Of a stretch of DNA of 64,000 nt, positions 54,690-64,000 are shown piece after piece. Numbering within the stretch: position 1 is the first letter of the stretch; each line of letters opens with the position of its first letter. The notes beneath the pieces were generated by a model. The model did not search any database and was not told the origin of the DNA. It saw only the letters and a list, made by a program, of their open reading frames with translations. The stretch is from Vicia villosa (taxonomy: Eukaryota; Streptophyta; Magnoliopsida; Fabales; Fabaceae), in NCBI RefSeq assembly GCF_029867415.1, contig NC_081185.1, positions 138,415,191 to 138,479,190 on the forward strand, read 5' to 3'. The position numbers and the translations under genes were made by a program.

Positions 54690-56033
54690 TCAAGGAGGAT
54701 AGGTGATCACATAAGCAACCTTTGCTAGTGAAGGCTCTTCTATAGTCTGTCCTTCCAAAGTGGGGAGTAGCTTCAGATAATGTCCATTGATCTTAAAATT
54801 TGGTTTAGTACCTTTGCCTTTTATTCCAGGATCAAAGAACAATCTCCGATAAGTAAAAGTGTTGAATGGGCACGTGATCTTCTTTTCCACAACATCGGAG
54901 ATCAAAAGATTGCGGGGCTTCCCCACTACTTTTGTTTCATCTTCCCCTTCAATTGAGACCCTATGCAAAATCATAGATGGGCTAATATCAGAAAATTCAG
55001 TCAAAGTCCACCTAATCACCTTCTTATGCTTCTTCAAAACCTGCAATAGCTTATTTTCTTGATCAAAATCAAGGTTAGAAGAAATTATAATCGGGAGTTT
55101 TTCATTACTCTCTAAATAAGCATATTTCAAATTTTCAGGAAGTTGCTTCAGCTCGAGGGAAGGTGGCTGCTCAATGGAGGGAGTTCTTGGGGCAGCCGGG
55201 ATGTCAAGAGTATCAGCTGCAAGAACAGATTCATCGATAAGAACTTCACCTGTAGTAAATATGTCACCCTGCAAGGCAGCATCAATCTCAGCACATACAA
55301 CACAAATGTTAGTGTCAGTACAATCAGAACATGAGTAAACATCATCAAAATCAGACAATGATGGAAAATCAGATGCAAGCAAATCATTACGCGTATCATC
55401 AACATTTTCAGAAAGCGACTCTATTTGAAAAACAGAATGCTCTTCCAAGGGTTGTTGGTTTGATCCTTGAGCTTGCTGCATGGCATTCATCAAAGTGGAA
55501 AGCTGTCCAATTTGTGTTTGCAAAGTCTGAAGAGTAGAATCTATTTGTTGTTGATACTGGAGATTATTCATAGCCATTTGCTTGACAAGGTCCTCTAGTG
55601 AAGGTCCGGAAGATGCAAAATTGGTAACTTGGGGAGGGAAGAATCTTTCTAAGAACACTTTTTTGAGATCATTCCAGTTTGTTACAGAGTTCGGCTCAAG
55701 GTAGTATAACCAATCTTTTGCAGCACCTTGAAGTGAGAACGGGAAGACTCTCAGCTTGATATGGTCTTCTGTTATTCCTTTAGGTCTCAATAATGTAGAA
55801 CAAACAATCTGGAATTCCTTTAGATACTTATGTGGATCCTCACCTGCAAGACCACTAAACCTTGGCAACAAGTGTATTAAACCAGATTTCGATTCAAAGG
55901 GATCAACAACATCAGCATATTCAATACATAAACCATTATAATTAACATCAAGCGCAGCTAGCTGCCTTAGTGTTGTTTGATCAACCATATTATCAAAATC
56001 AAGTTCAGAATCAAAATCAATTAAGCAATGCAT
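54690..56033 (-). CDS. gag: Athila-type Gag fused to pol remnants, intact (447 aa)
   Basis: The capsid domain fills about the first half (SGLIHLLPRFSGLAGEDPHK, FPFSLQGAAKDWLYYL, VFLERFFPPQ). A coiled-coil Gln-rich stretch and a Cys cluster (CSDCTDTNICVVC, CX2CX5CX2C) follow. Next come remnants of three later regions in the same frame: the segment before RT (LKQLPENLKYAYLESNEKLP), a scrap of RT (TCPFNTFTYRR) and the integrase C-terminus (FKINGHYLKLL). Catalytic RT, RNase H and integrase motifs are missing. The frame is open upstream to 56057 without ATG; the first ATG is 56033, a later candidate 55988. Confidence 0.82.
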   Translation of the reverse strand: MHCLIDFDSELDFDNMVDQTTLRQLAALDVNYNGLCIEYADVVDPFESKSGLIHLLPRFSGLAGEDPHKYLKEFQIVCSTLLRPKGITEDHIKLRVFPFSLQGAAKDWLYYLEPNSVTNWNDLKKVFLERFFPPQVTNFASSGPSLEDLVKQMAMNNLQYQQQIDSTLQTLQTQIGQLSTLMNAMQQAQGSNQQPLEEHSVFQIESLSENVDDTRNDLLASDFPSLSDFDDVYSCSDCTDTNICVVCAEIDAALQGDIFTTGEVLIDESVLAADTLDIPAAPRTPSIEQPPSLELKQLPENLKYAYLESNEKLPIIISSNLDFDQENKLLQVLKKHKKVIRWTLTEFSDISPSMILHRVSIEGEDETKVVGKPRNLLISDVVEKKITCPFNTFTYRRLFFDPGIKGKGTKPNFKINGHYLKLLPTLEGQTIEEPSLAKVAYVITYPP

Positions 56034-56464
56034 CAACAAATGCGGAAATGCCAACAATGTCCTATAACAGCCATAAACAAATAGAATGAAGGAACACGAT
56101 TAAAATAAGTTCAGAAAAACATAAAAACATAAAATTTAATCTAATTAGATGAAATGAGAATTTTGAGAATTTTTTTGGATTTTTTCGACTCTATGAAAAC
56201 AGTAAAAAATTCATTAAAAATAGAAAAACGATGAATTTGGCAATTTTGACTCGAATTCCCTTACTCTTCTAGAGTAAGGGAGTATTAATCGCACGATTTT
56301 TCTACTTCCAAGAGGCAAAACTGATTATCGATCAGACTCAATTTCCAAAAAAAAAACCTTTTTTCGACTCAAAAATGCGTTATGGCCGAAACCGCGAGGA
56401 ACCTATGGCCTAAACGCACAAACACTAAACCTATGACTCTAATATCAGTTAATAACGACAAGAA
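56034..56464 (-). other. Leader of Element 3
   Basis: About 430 bp between the primer site and gag, AT-rich, with no open frame or other motif seen. Confidence 0.65.
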
Positions 56465-56482
56465 TCCCCGGCAACGGCGCCA
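56465..56482 (-). other. Primer-binding site of Element 3
   Basis: TGGCGCCGTTGCCGGGGA on the minus strand, three bases beyond the 5' LTR; complementary to the 3' end of tRNA-Asp by family knowledge. Confidence 0.85.
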
Positions 56483-56485
56483 ATT

Positions 56486-57567
56486 TGATCCGCTGTCGCG
56501 CACGGATCAAAAACGAGTGTTTTGTAAAAACTGTAATAACGGTGGTAACGGTAACTCGAATATCGTCTCACAAGGATTCTTGTTTATTAACCAAATGTAA
56601 ATTCGAAATTGGGGGGTTGTTTGGTGGTCGAAAAAGTGATTATCAAAAGCAATTATTGAAATAAGCTGTTTTGAAAAAGTGATTATAAAATAAGCCAATC
56701 TACCGATTCAGTTCCTACCAATCATCGATTATTATAACTTCACTATCCTAAGCGGATTCTAATCCTATTTGGATGCAAACTCAATGACAAGCGCGGTGAG
56801 GTTTGCGAGACGTGCGATCCTAATGTCCGAATTAAGCAAACGGGATAAGTTATCATGAATTAAGCAAACACGATCGATCAGACACGGTACGAATTAAGCA
56901 AACATAACGCGTCTATGTTAGGATCATACAATCAACCAAATTGAATCAATATATTTCATACAATTGAATTAAGCATACAAGAATACAAAATATCATTGAA
57001 AGGAATAGAAATTAAATTGTAAAGTTATAGTAATCTCATAGTATTAGAACCTGAACACGGTAGATCGACTCAGACGGATTAGTTCTCCATGAAATCGTAC
57101 AAAACTCTCAAAATTATTTGGTGAAAAGTAAAAAGTATTTTTGGCTGTACGGCCAGACCTTGACTAAAGAGAAAACAAAAGGAAATTCGGGTCATAACCC
57201 AACTGGGTCAAACAAACATCATCCAGGCCCAAAACTAACGACCCAAAACTTATAAAACTAGTGCTTCAGCTTCCAACGCAAATATGGAAAATATAGGTTC
57301 CGTATCTGACTTCGACTCCAACATAAAAGTTGTAGCTCTTTTTCTTAGCTTTCCGGCGATTATTAGAATGCCTCAATCGGACTCCCGGAACTCCAGTTAT
57401 GATTGTTTCAGTGAAAGCTGTCAAAGCTGAAAATAAAATACGAAAATTAAATAACGATAAAAATAAACTGAAATATAAAAACATTGTAAAACATAAAAAT
57501 AAATAAAGAAAAACATAGAAATGCTTAGTACAAATATGAAAGAATGTGCATTAAAATGCACTGATCA
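56486..57567 (-). mobile_element. 5' LTR of Element 3
   Basis: Same length as 52617-53698. Six single-base differences seen, including C to A near 56491 and A to G near 56849. TTTTATAAG on the minus strand near 57249-57257 is a possible TATA box. Confidence 0.93.
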
Positions 57568-57572
57568 CAAGC
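57568..57572 (+). repeat. Right target-site duplication CAAGC
   Basis: Matches 52612-52616. Confidence 0.9.
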
Positions 57573-57773
57573 CCAAAATAGAAGAACTCCATGTGCAGAA
57601 TGGAGACGCTCGTCTCCCACTTTTCCTTGGCCACGTAATCACGAGATCAAAGTGGAGACCTCCATCTCCACTATTCTAGGTCAAAATGCACGACCAAAGT
57701 GCCACTATAATTATGGAGAAAAAGGAGGAACGTGGGGACTCAATTCAAAAGAAGTACGTTGAAAACCTAGTCC

Positions 57774-57781
57774 TATAAATA
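57774..57781 (+). promoter_or_regulatory. TATA box of the backbone Athila LTR
   Basis: TATAAATA in AGTCCTATAAATACC, followed by a CA-rich leader. Confidence 0.6.
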
Positions 57782-58334
57782 CCACATGCATAGTACTTGA
57801 AAAGGGTCCGAAAATTCAGCAAGAAAACGGTGCCGTTTTTATTTTCTGCTTTCATTATTTCCTTTGCAATTTAATTCCTTTTGTTCTTTTCTCACAACAA
57901 TTTCTACACCGAAAAATTGTTGCGAACCTTTAATAGATCTAACCTTACGTTAGATTTAGTTTGTATTCCTTGTTTTATTATTTACGCCGAATAATTTCTG
58001 AAGAACAATCCAACCGACATGTGGTGGAAGTTCAAGTACTCGAAGATTTCAGGTTTAATTAATTCAGATTTTTATTATTCAGACTTCTATTTACCGCTTT
58101 AATTGTTATTGGATGATATATTGTATGCCAATTAATATGCTTATTATTATGAACCAAATCAATTTATGCATGTTTAACCATATTAATATGTCTGAATAAT
58201 TTAATTAAGATATCGGTATGTAGAGTAGGTTAACCGTAGGGATCCGAAATAAGTTGGCTTAAATATGTTTTATTAAATATCTCTCGTTTATGGTTTTGTG
58301 TATAATTAAATATGCTAAAGTTATAAAATCAATA

Positions 58335-58725
58335 GAGCGAGAGTTTGAGATTTTAGAAATGATAAAGGTTAAAATCAATAGAGCGAGAGTTTGAGATCTT
58401 TAACTGGATAGTAGACATAGAATATTAGTTTTAAGGACGGCGAAAGCGTATTAAAACTAATTAAAATTTATTTATTTTCAAAAAGTTTTTTTAAACCCGA
58501 CGCGGGACAACAAGAGCGTACGTTAGGGAATACTAGCATGATCCGAGTCAACAGAGCGATATTTTAAGACTAGGAGATTTAAGTAGATAACCTCTTCATG
58601 AAATGAGCATTTTATTAATTGTGATGTTTTCAAAAAGCTTTTCTAAACCTAATGGGATGGCGAGAGCGTACATTATGAGTTAGGATAGTAGTCTAAATCA
58701 ACAGAGCGAGAGTTTGAGAGGAGGA
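58335..58725 (+). repeat. AGAGCGAGAGTTTGAGA tandem motif in the Athila LTR
   Basis: The phrase AATAGAGCGAGAGTTTGAGA or variants (CAACAGAGCGA...) recurs about four times at 55-150 bp spacing in U5, alternating with GAGAGCGTA words. Confidence 0.6.
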
Positions 58726-59132
58726 CTTTTAAATAACATAGTTAATAGAGATTTTTAATTAAATAAGAACCATACCAAATGGAACTTCGGATCACCTAAC
58801 TTAGACGAAATACATATTGATATCCGTTTATTATTATATTCTTAGAATTAAGATTTTAATTTTTTCGTTAGAAACAACCCATGTATTCTTAGCCTTAGCT
58901 TTACATAGTAACCGTAGATAACGGTAGATCGATTCATAGTCCCTGTGGATTCGATATCTTTTAAAACTACACGACACGACTGTGCATTTGATGTCATCAG
59001 ATTAATAGACACGTAAAGTCGCAATCAATTTCTTAAGTTGTTGTTAAAATATCCAAAGGAATCAGAATGGTATTGACTAAAATTGTTAAGATACTCAATC
59101 TTTTTTCCAAACTCTCTTTATGTTTGTGCTTA

Positions 59133-59393
59133 GTATTGTTAAAGCTTTGCACCTCACTTGTTTTGAAAATGGTTTTGTATTGTTAAAGATCAACCTTTTT
59201 AAATAAACCCTTGATTTTGTATTGTTAAAGATCAACCTTTTTAAATAAACCCTTGATTTTGTATTGTTAAAGCTCAACCAAATTCTTTTAACCCTGACCT
59301 TGTATTGTTAAAGCTTGGCTCTTTTATAAAAACTTGTTAGTATTGTTAAAGCTTAACATTTTAAAAACCCGTTGAGTATTGTTAAAGCTCAAC
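59133..59393 (+). repeat. Hairpin array with constant GTATTGTTAAAG
   Basis: Seven copies start at 59133, 59177, 59219, 59261, 59302, 59340 and 59376. Flanking arms pair differently in different units: GTTGAG/CTCAAC (59371-59393), TTGAT/ATCAA (59211-59234), TGTTA/TAACA (59335-59358). Confidence 0.65.
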
Positions 59394-59644
59394 ACCCAAA
59401 AAGATTTTGGCCACTTGGCTATTTTATTTTTCCTTTTTAAAGAGGAACTAGAAAAGCTCTAACTTTCCTACTACACTTAAGGGGTATGTATGCTTAAGAC
59501 GCAATGTCTTATCGAGCTCACTTTTAAAACCTTCTTTTCTCACCCTCCCACTCTATTTAAACAAAAATCCATAAACACAAAAAAGGAATTTTATAACAAC
59601 AATAATAATAATATGTTCAAAGAGGTTCCTATAGAGTACCATAG

Positions 59645-59677
59645 ATGTGAGGGGTGCTTAAAACCTTCCCCTTGCAT
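59645..59677 (+). other. Conserved U5 hairpin, old Tat fragment
   Basis: ATGTGAGGGG, loop TGCTTAAAACCTT, CCCCTTGCAT: ten pairs including two G-U. The loop is a diverged form of the other copies. Confidence 0.65.
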
Positions 59678-59784
59678 AATCAAACCCCCGTACCTAAATC
59701 TCTGATAAGTTTACTAGTTTTGGTTTTAAAAACTTCGGTGGGTTTTATTCGCTCTTTCTCCCATTTCCTTTGGAAACAATAAAG

Positions 59785-60808
59785 TGCAGCAGTGAATCTA
59801 TTTAAAGCATATGAGCTAAGTCAATCCAATGTCTTTAGTCTAACAAATTTCACCGCTACAAGTCCCTATGTAGGGACTAAAATTGCGTGGAAAAGTAATT
59901 TTATAAGGACTAAAAGTCAATATTTTTTTATAAGGACTAAAACCCATTGTTGGTAATTTTATAGGGACTAAAAACATATTTAACCTTTTACATTTTAAAA
60001 CCTAATATTCATTGGCACTCAAGTCATTTTCTTTTCAAAGCCTAATATCAATAAGCACCAAAGTCACTGCCTTTTCAAATTCCATTATTTATTGGAACCA
60101 AATGATTTACTTTCCAAAGCCCAATAATCATTGTTACCAACGCCAATTACTTTTCAAAGCCCAATATTCATTGATATCTCAGTAACTTACCTTTCAAAGC
60201 CCAATATTCTTTGGCATTAAATCATTTATTTTTCAAAACTCAATATTCATTGGCACCTCAATATTTTACCTTTCAGAGCCCAATATTTATTGCCATCCAA
60301 GTCATTTACTTTTTAAAACCCAATATTCATTGACACCAATGTCATATCTGTTTAAAACCCAATATTCATTGGCACCTAAGTAATTTAATTTTTAAAAATA
60401 ATCCTCATTGGCACCAAAATCATTTATTTTTCGAACCCTAGTTTCCATTGGCCCAAACAAAACCCAATCTTTATTGGTACACCCTAAAGCATAATCTTTA
60501 TTTAGAATCTAGCCAAAAACCAATCTCCATTGGAAGCAAACTTAAACCTAATTTTCATTAGCATACCCACAAAGCCCAATCTTCATTAACACGTACTCAT
60601 GAAGTTCAATATTCATATGAATTTTCCTTAAGCTCAATCTTCATTGCTACCTCCTTAAGCCCAACCTCCATTGGCACCATCTTTTACCTCATGAATCTGA
60701 AATTTACATCAGCCTCCTAGGCCCGACTTTCACTAACATCCAATATCCCAAGTCCATTGACGGTCATCATTAAACTTTCATTGTTAACTAAAAGCCCAAC
60801 ATTCAATG
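59785..60808 (+). repeat. Decayed Tat 3' region: GGGACTAAAA repeats and CCAAT/ATTGG array
   Basis: 59855-59975 has four GGACTAAAA words. 59990-60800 is an array of about fourteen degenerate 50-60 bp units centred on CCAATATTCATTGG (arms CCAAT/ATTGG). The variant CTAAT-TTTC-ATTAG at 60548-60561 changes both arms. Confidence 0.65.
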
Positions 60809-62095
60809 GTAGTTTTCATACCCCTATTTTTGACCCCAAGAATCCTCAATCATCTACATTAAGATCAAAATCTTGAGAGTGTTCATGGGTTTTGTGCTCA
60901 TCTTGCCTTTGAGGGATCACTAAGCACTCATGTTTGTTTATTTTGTGAATACATATTATACTAACTAAATTACAAAAAATATTTTGTTTCTCTCTATGAT
61001 TTGTTCATCGTAGATGTTGAATCAAGAGCATCCATCTCCTATCCTAAATTAGGGTTTTGAGAATCGACTCTCAATCAACTGGTCATCTATGGAAGCTTAA
61101 TGGTTTTAACTTCAAAGGAGCACTCTCATCATCAAAGTATCATGTTTTGAGAATCTTTTAACTTCATTTGATCAAGTTTATCTCAATATCCTATGTCTTG
61201 ATTCCTCAAGAGACTCCATATATTCATGTGTTTATTTATATGCCTTTTTCAACAAGTTTCATCAAGTTATGAACCTCATCATCAATTGTGCTTCAAGATA
61301 ATATCATTTCAAGATCCTATGTACCTCTTGATGCCTTATAATGCAAGAAAATTTCAAGAGATTCAAAGTTGGATCTAGGTGTTTGATCTAATTTGACAAG
61401 TTCTTGATCCCATGATCAAAAGGACATAACTCTCGCAATGTTTAACATTTTTTAGTGCTTATTTTTTGTAAATGAGTCTCCTTGACGTCATCAACACATT
61501 ATAGGTCTTCCTTTGAAATTTCAAAGAATCTTGTGTCAATTTCAAAAGATAATAACTTGCTCATTTTTTTTATCATTTTGAGCCCACTCTTTTTGCATAG
61601 TAATCTTGAGTGAGTCTACTTCATTTCATCTTTCAAGTTCACGAGCTAGTTTTGATTAGAAAGTAATGAAGTGAGGTAAAATTCTCAACCAATTCATTAC
61701 AAATTTGTTGCTATAATATAGTCCTTGGCTCACTGATACTCATGGCCTCATTCATTTTCAACTGTAAATGCGTTTATTTGACCAATTTTTGAGAAATTCA
61801 ATTTTAAAGTTGTCTGTTTTTTTAAATGGACTAAGACACACTTTGAATAAACTTTTATGGAGGGCACGATTGAATTCATATTGATAAGAGGCTTTTAATG
61901 ATACCGGTCTAATAAGCTTTGGATACCATTTCATGCGTTATGATTTCTGCATATTTTCCCTGAATATTTTGAAGCTGGAGGTTCAAGATGATGAGGTGTC
62001 ATCATCTAACCAATTATAGCGTGACATTTGAAATGTTTTAATTCGTTTGACCGTTTAATGTTTGATGTGTGTGTGTTTTGACTTTGGTACACCGT
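60809..62095 (+). mobile_element. Truncated old Tat LTR (5' part)
   Basis: TTCATACCCCTATTTTTGAC at about 60813 is a decayed form of the TGTCATACCCC LTR start. GGTTCAAGATGATGAGGTGT near 61980 resembles 9133-9155 of the solo LTR. Cut by the next LTR at 62096. Confidence 0.5.
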
Positions 62096-64000
62096 TGTCA
62101 TACCCCAATTTTTGACCCACATTTTATGTGTTCATTTGCATTTCATTTGAAAAATTCAAAAATATATACATACATTCATTTCATACATCATTTTAGAATT
62201 AATAGTATTGTTGTTTTTTCTAAATCTTTTTAGGATTTATAATTTTAATTTTAAATTCAATTTAGATTTAAATTGGGTTTTTAATTAAAATTAATAAATC
62301 AATTCTATCATATTTTTTGTTATTACTTGTTTTTATTTTTAATAGGTGCAATTCAATAAAATGAAGGTTCAAATTAATTGAGTCTTGAAGGCCCATTAGT
62401 AATCTTTGGTCCAAGTCTTTATTTTTTACAAGATTTTTGAAGACATGAAAAAGAAGTAGTTGTGGACCACACCAAGTAAGTAGTCACGATTTTTTGCAAG
62501 GCTCACGTTTTCTAGTGTACCTTCAACCAATCACAAAGTTCTATTTAATTTTAACATATTTAATTAATTATAAAATAGTACAAATTTTGTTGTTTTCAAG
62601 AAATTTTACATTGAAGGTAACTCTACCCAACTTTTTGAGTTGGGTAGATAAGAATTCACCAAATCAAAAACTCAATTTCAATCAAAACTTCATTCAAGAT
62701 GTAATCCCAGCCCTCCATTCAACTTTCATCAAAGGTTCACAAGCAATTCACGGTTCACACCTTTCACCTTCAGCAACACAAATTGAACAAAAGCAGATAT
62801 TTTGCTTCAGTCACATTTTCATCACCACCTTGCCAGCTCACCATCCATCATGGATTCTTCACCTCTTCACACGCTTGAGCAATCGTTGGCACGATTTGGC
62901 ATTCATCAAATTCACCTATAAATACAACCTCGATCAGCACTGAAAAAGGGAGGAGAAAATGTATCATTATGCTGCAGAAATAAAATTCTAAGTTCTCCTC
63001 CGCCAAAACTCATCAACAATAAATCACCAATACCACCACCTTCATCAATCACCTCATAATCCAATCAAAACCTTCATCATCAGTAACTCACATCCATACA
63101 TAAATCTTCATTACCTACACAGATTCGCCAACAATCTCCATAACAAATTTCCTTCAAACCTTCAAACCACACACCTTCAAATCATCTTCAACAATCCAAT
63201 TTGTTTTTATCACCACAAACCTGAGTTTCAACACAAACCGCAGATTTTCGAGACGTAGCTTCTACGCATCCATACACATCGCAGCATATAACCTTCAGTT
63301 CATCAGCATCATCACTGATTCATTCATCCGATCCTTCATCACTCACAATCTGAACCGACCTTCAATTTTCAATTCATCGTATCAGATTGCAAAAACAATG
63401 TATCCAATTCGCTCAACAACGATAACCGAGCACACCTTCAGAATCAAACTAAAATCGCAACACCGTCACCGCAAACTCACCTGCAACAAACTTTCAGCAA
63501 CAACAATTCAAACGCAGCAAACTAAAACTCATCATCAAACATCATCACCTACACAATCCTTCAACGACTTCGCAACATACCGAAACAGTGACGTCAACAT
63601 CATCTTCAACTCGTCACAACGATTTCGCACTCAACAACAACACTGCATCCGTCTACATCATCTTTACCCTATCGGAGCCTTCAACAGAAATTCAAACGCA
63701 ACTCGTTGAGAACCGAATCGCTCACCATCACTTTCCATTTCTGAGAACAGAGGAGAGAAAAAACGTGAAAAGAAACTGAAGCGTGAAAGGGGACGACCGA
63801 GTGCTCCATGTGACCTTTTTTTGTTTAAAGTTCTGTTTGCATCTGATGTTGGGCCTTGAAAGTGAGCCCAGTACGATTTTCTTGATGCACCACCATCTCA
63901 GCGCCTGCACCTCCCCCGTATGTTTCTATTAAGTTTTTACTTATTTACTTTAAAATTTTTGTTTATGTTTTATTTCAAAAATACAAAAATATATATATTA
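62096..64000 (+). mobile_element. LTR-5: start of another plus-strand Tat LTR, running off the window
   Basis: Starts TGTCATACCCCAATTTTTGA; TATAAATA at 62917-62924, followed by a long CA/TC-rich leader to about 63780. Open frames in the leader (for example 63398-63709) have low-complexity His/Thr/Asn content and no domain. The U5 end is not in the window. Confidence 0.72.
62917..62924 (+). promoter_or_regulatory. TATA box of LTR-5
   Basis: TATAAATA in CACCTATAAATACAACC. The first ATG downstream (62959) opens a frame of only ten codons, unlike LTR-1. Confidence 0.6.

Larger units (their letters stand above)
52617..57567 (-). mobile_element. Element 3: complete young non-autonomous Athila-like element (4951 bp)
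   Basis: Two 1082-bp LTRs differing at about six positions by eye, CAAGC duplications, a tRNA-Asp-type primer site and a polypurine tract. The interior encodes a single fused frame and a long conserved 3' UTR. RT, RNase H and integrase cores are absent, so movement would need enzymes supplied by an autonomous Athila. Confidence 0.93.
5084..58999 (+). mobile_element. Backbone Athila (Cyclops/Calypso-like) retrotransposon, 5' truncated by the window, multiply interrupted
   Basis: Surviving segments in order: gag/protease 5084-6130, connector 10833-11273, RT to integrase 30427-33023, two extra ORFs 33403-36939, 3' UTR 36940-37167 plus 51414-52266, and 3' LTR 52267-52616 plus 57573-58999. The protein families, their order and the ORFs after pol identify the Athila lineage. 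Frames carry several stops and frameshifts, so this copy is dead and is the oldest element here apart from the flanking debris. Confidence 0.88.
52267..58999 (+). mobile_element. 3' LTR of the backbone Athila (about 1.78 kb without the insertion)
   Basis: Starts TGATAACAGG at 52267, is interrupted by Element 3 (52617-57567) and resumes at 57573. TATAAATA lies at about 57774. It ends ATGTCATCA at 58999. Palindrome-like words of the GGAGACG...CGTCTCC type lie at 52562-52610 and 57600-57680. Confidence 0.75.
59000..59784 (+). mobile_element. U5 fragment of an old Tat LTR
   Basis: Contains a hairpin array with loop GTATTGTTAAAG (59133-59393) and the conserved U5 hairpin (59645-59677). It ends near the phrase AACAATAAAGTGC usual near Tat LTR ends. 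The backbone Athila presumably inserted into this LTR; its left half would lie beyond the window. Confidence 0.65.

Noticed and set aside
54859..55941. Plus-strand open frames opposite the Element 3 Gag
   Set aside because: Shadows of the 447-aa minus-strand frame, which has clear Athila Gag motifs.
60809..60830. Intact LTR start
   Set aside because: TTCATACCCC lacks the TG terminus and a clean polypurine tract, so it is listed as decayed LTR debris.
62494..62943. 149-aa plus-strand gene near the right edge
   Set aside because: It spans the U3 and TATA box of LTR-5, ends at the TATA-proximal leader and shows no domain.

Overview
This window looks like intergenic heterochromatin of a large plant genome. 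A legume of the pea/vetch/lentil tribe (Fabeae) is the best guess, because very long Ogre/Tat LTRs and Cyclops/Athila-type elements dominate. That assignment rests on remembered family features, not on a search. I found no host protein gene and no intact RNA gene. Almost every base belongs to nested LTR retrotransposons of the Ty3/gypsy class, in two lineages: Athila (Cyclops/Calypso-like) and Tat (Ogre-like).

Layout. The backbone is one old plus-strand Athila element, seen from inside gag (5084) to the end of its 3' LTR (58999) and cut into pieces by later insertions. (a) An Ogre-like element runs in from the left; its polypurine tract and 3' LTR are at 371-5083. (b) A solo LTR of the same family lies at 6131-10827, target duplication CTTAC. 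(c) A minus-strand Tat LTR fragment (11274-13048 plus 28691-30426) is itself split by a complete young minus-strand Ogre-like element (Element 1, 13049-28685, duplication ATCAT). (d) A complete minus-strand Ogre-like element without coding capacity (Element 2, 37168-51408, duplication TCTTG) carries a 1.25 kb solo LTR inside its primer-binding site (46953-48202, duplication GTCGC). (e) A complete young minus-strand non-autonomous Athila-like element sits in the backbone's 3' LTR (Element 3, 52617-57567, duplication CAAGC). To the right, 59000-64000 holds Tat LTR and 3'-region debris and the start of another plus-strand Tat LTR (62096).

Coding content. The backbone has decayed gag, protease, reverse transcriptase, RNase H and integrase, then two tandem divergent copies of the Athila extra ORF. 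Element 1 keeps an intact 478-aa Gag and nothing else. Element 3 keeps one open frame that fuses Gag to small remnants of pol. Two Ogre-like LTRs carry a conserved 55-aa micro-ORF with two hydrophobic segments, placed as the first AUG after the TATA box.

The most interesting signal is structural. The U5 part of every Tat LTR whose end is visible contains a hairpin with a nearly constant loop (TGCTAACACCTT or close variants) on stems of unrelated but base-paired sequence. The same LTRs and the 3' regions of these elements contain arrays of short hairpins with constant loops and stems that change together. A ten-base copy of the primer-binding site also recurs inside U5. Together these suggest that Ogre-like genomic RNAs are built from repeated, structure-conserved hairpin modules that I do not know to have been described.
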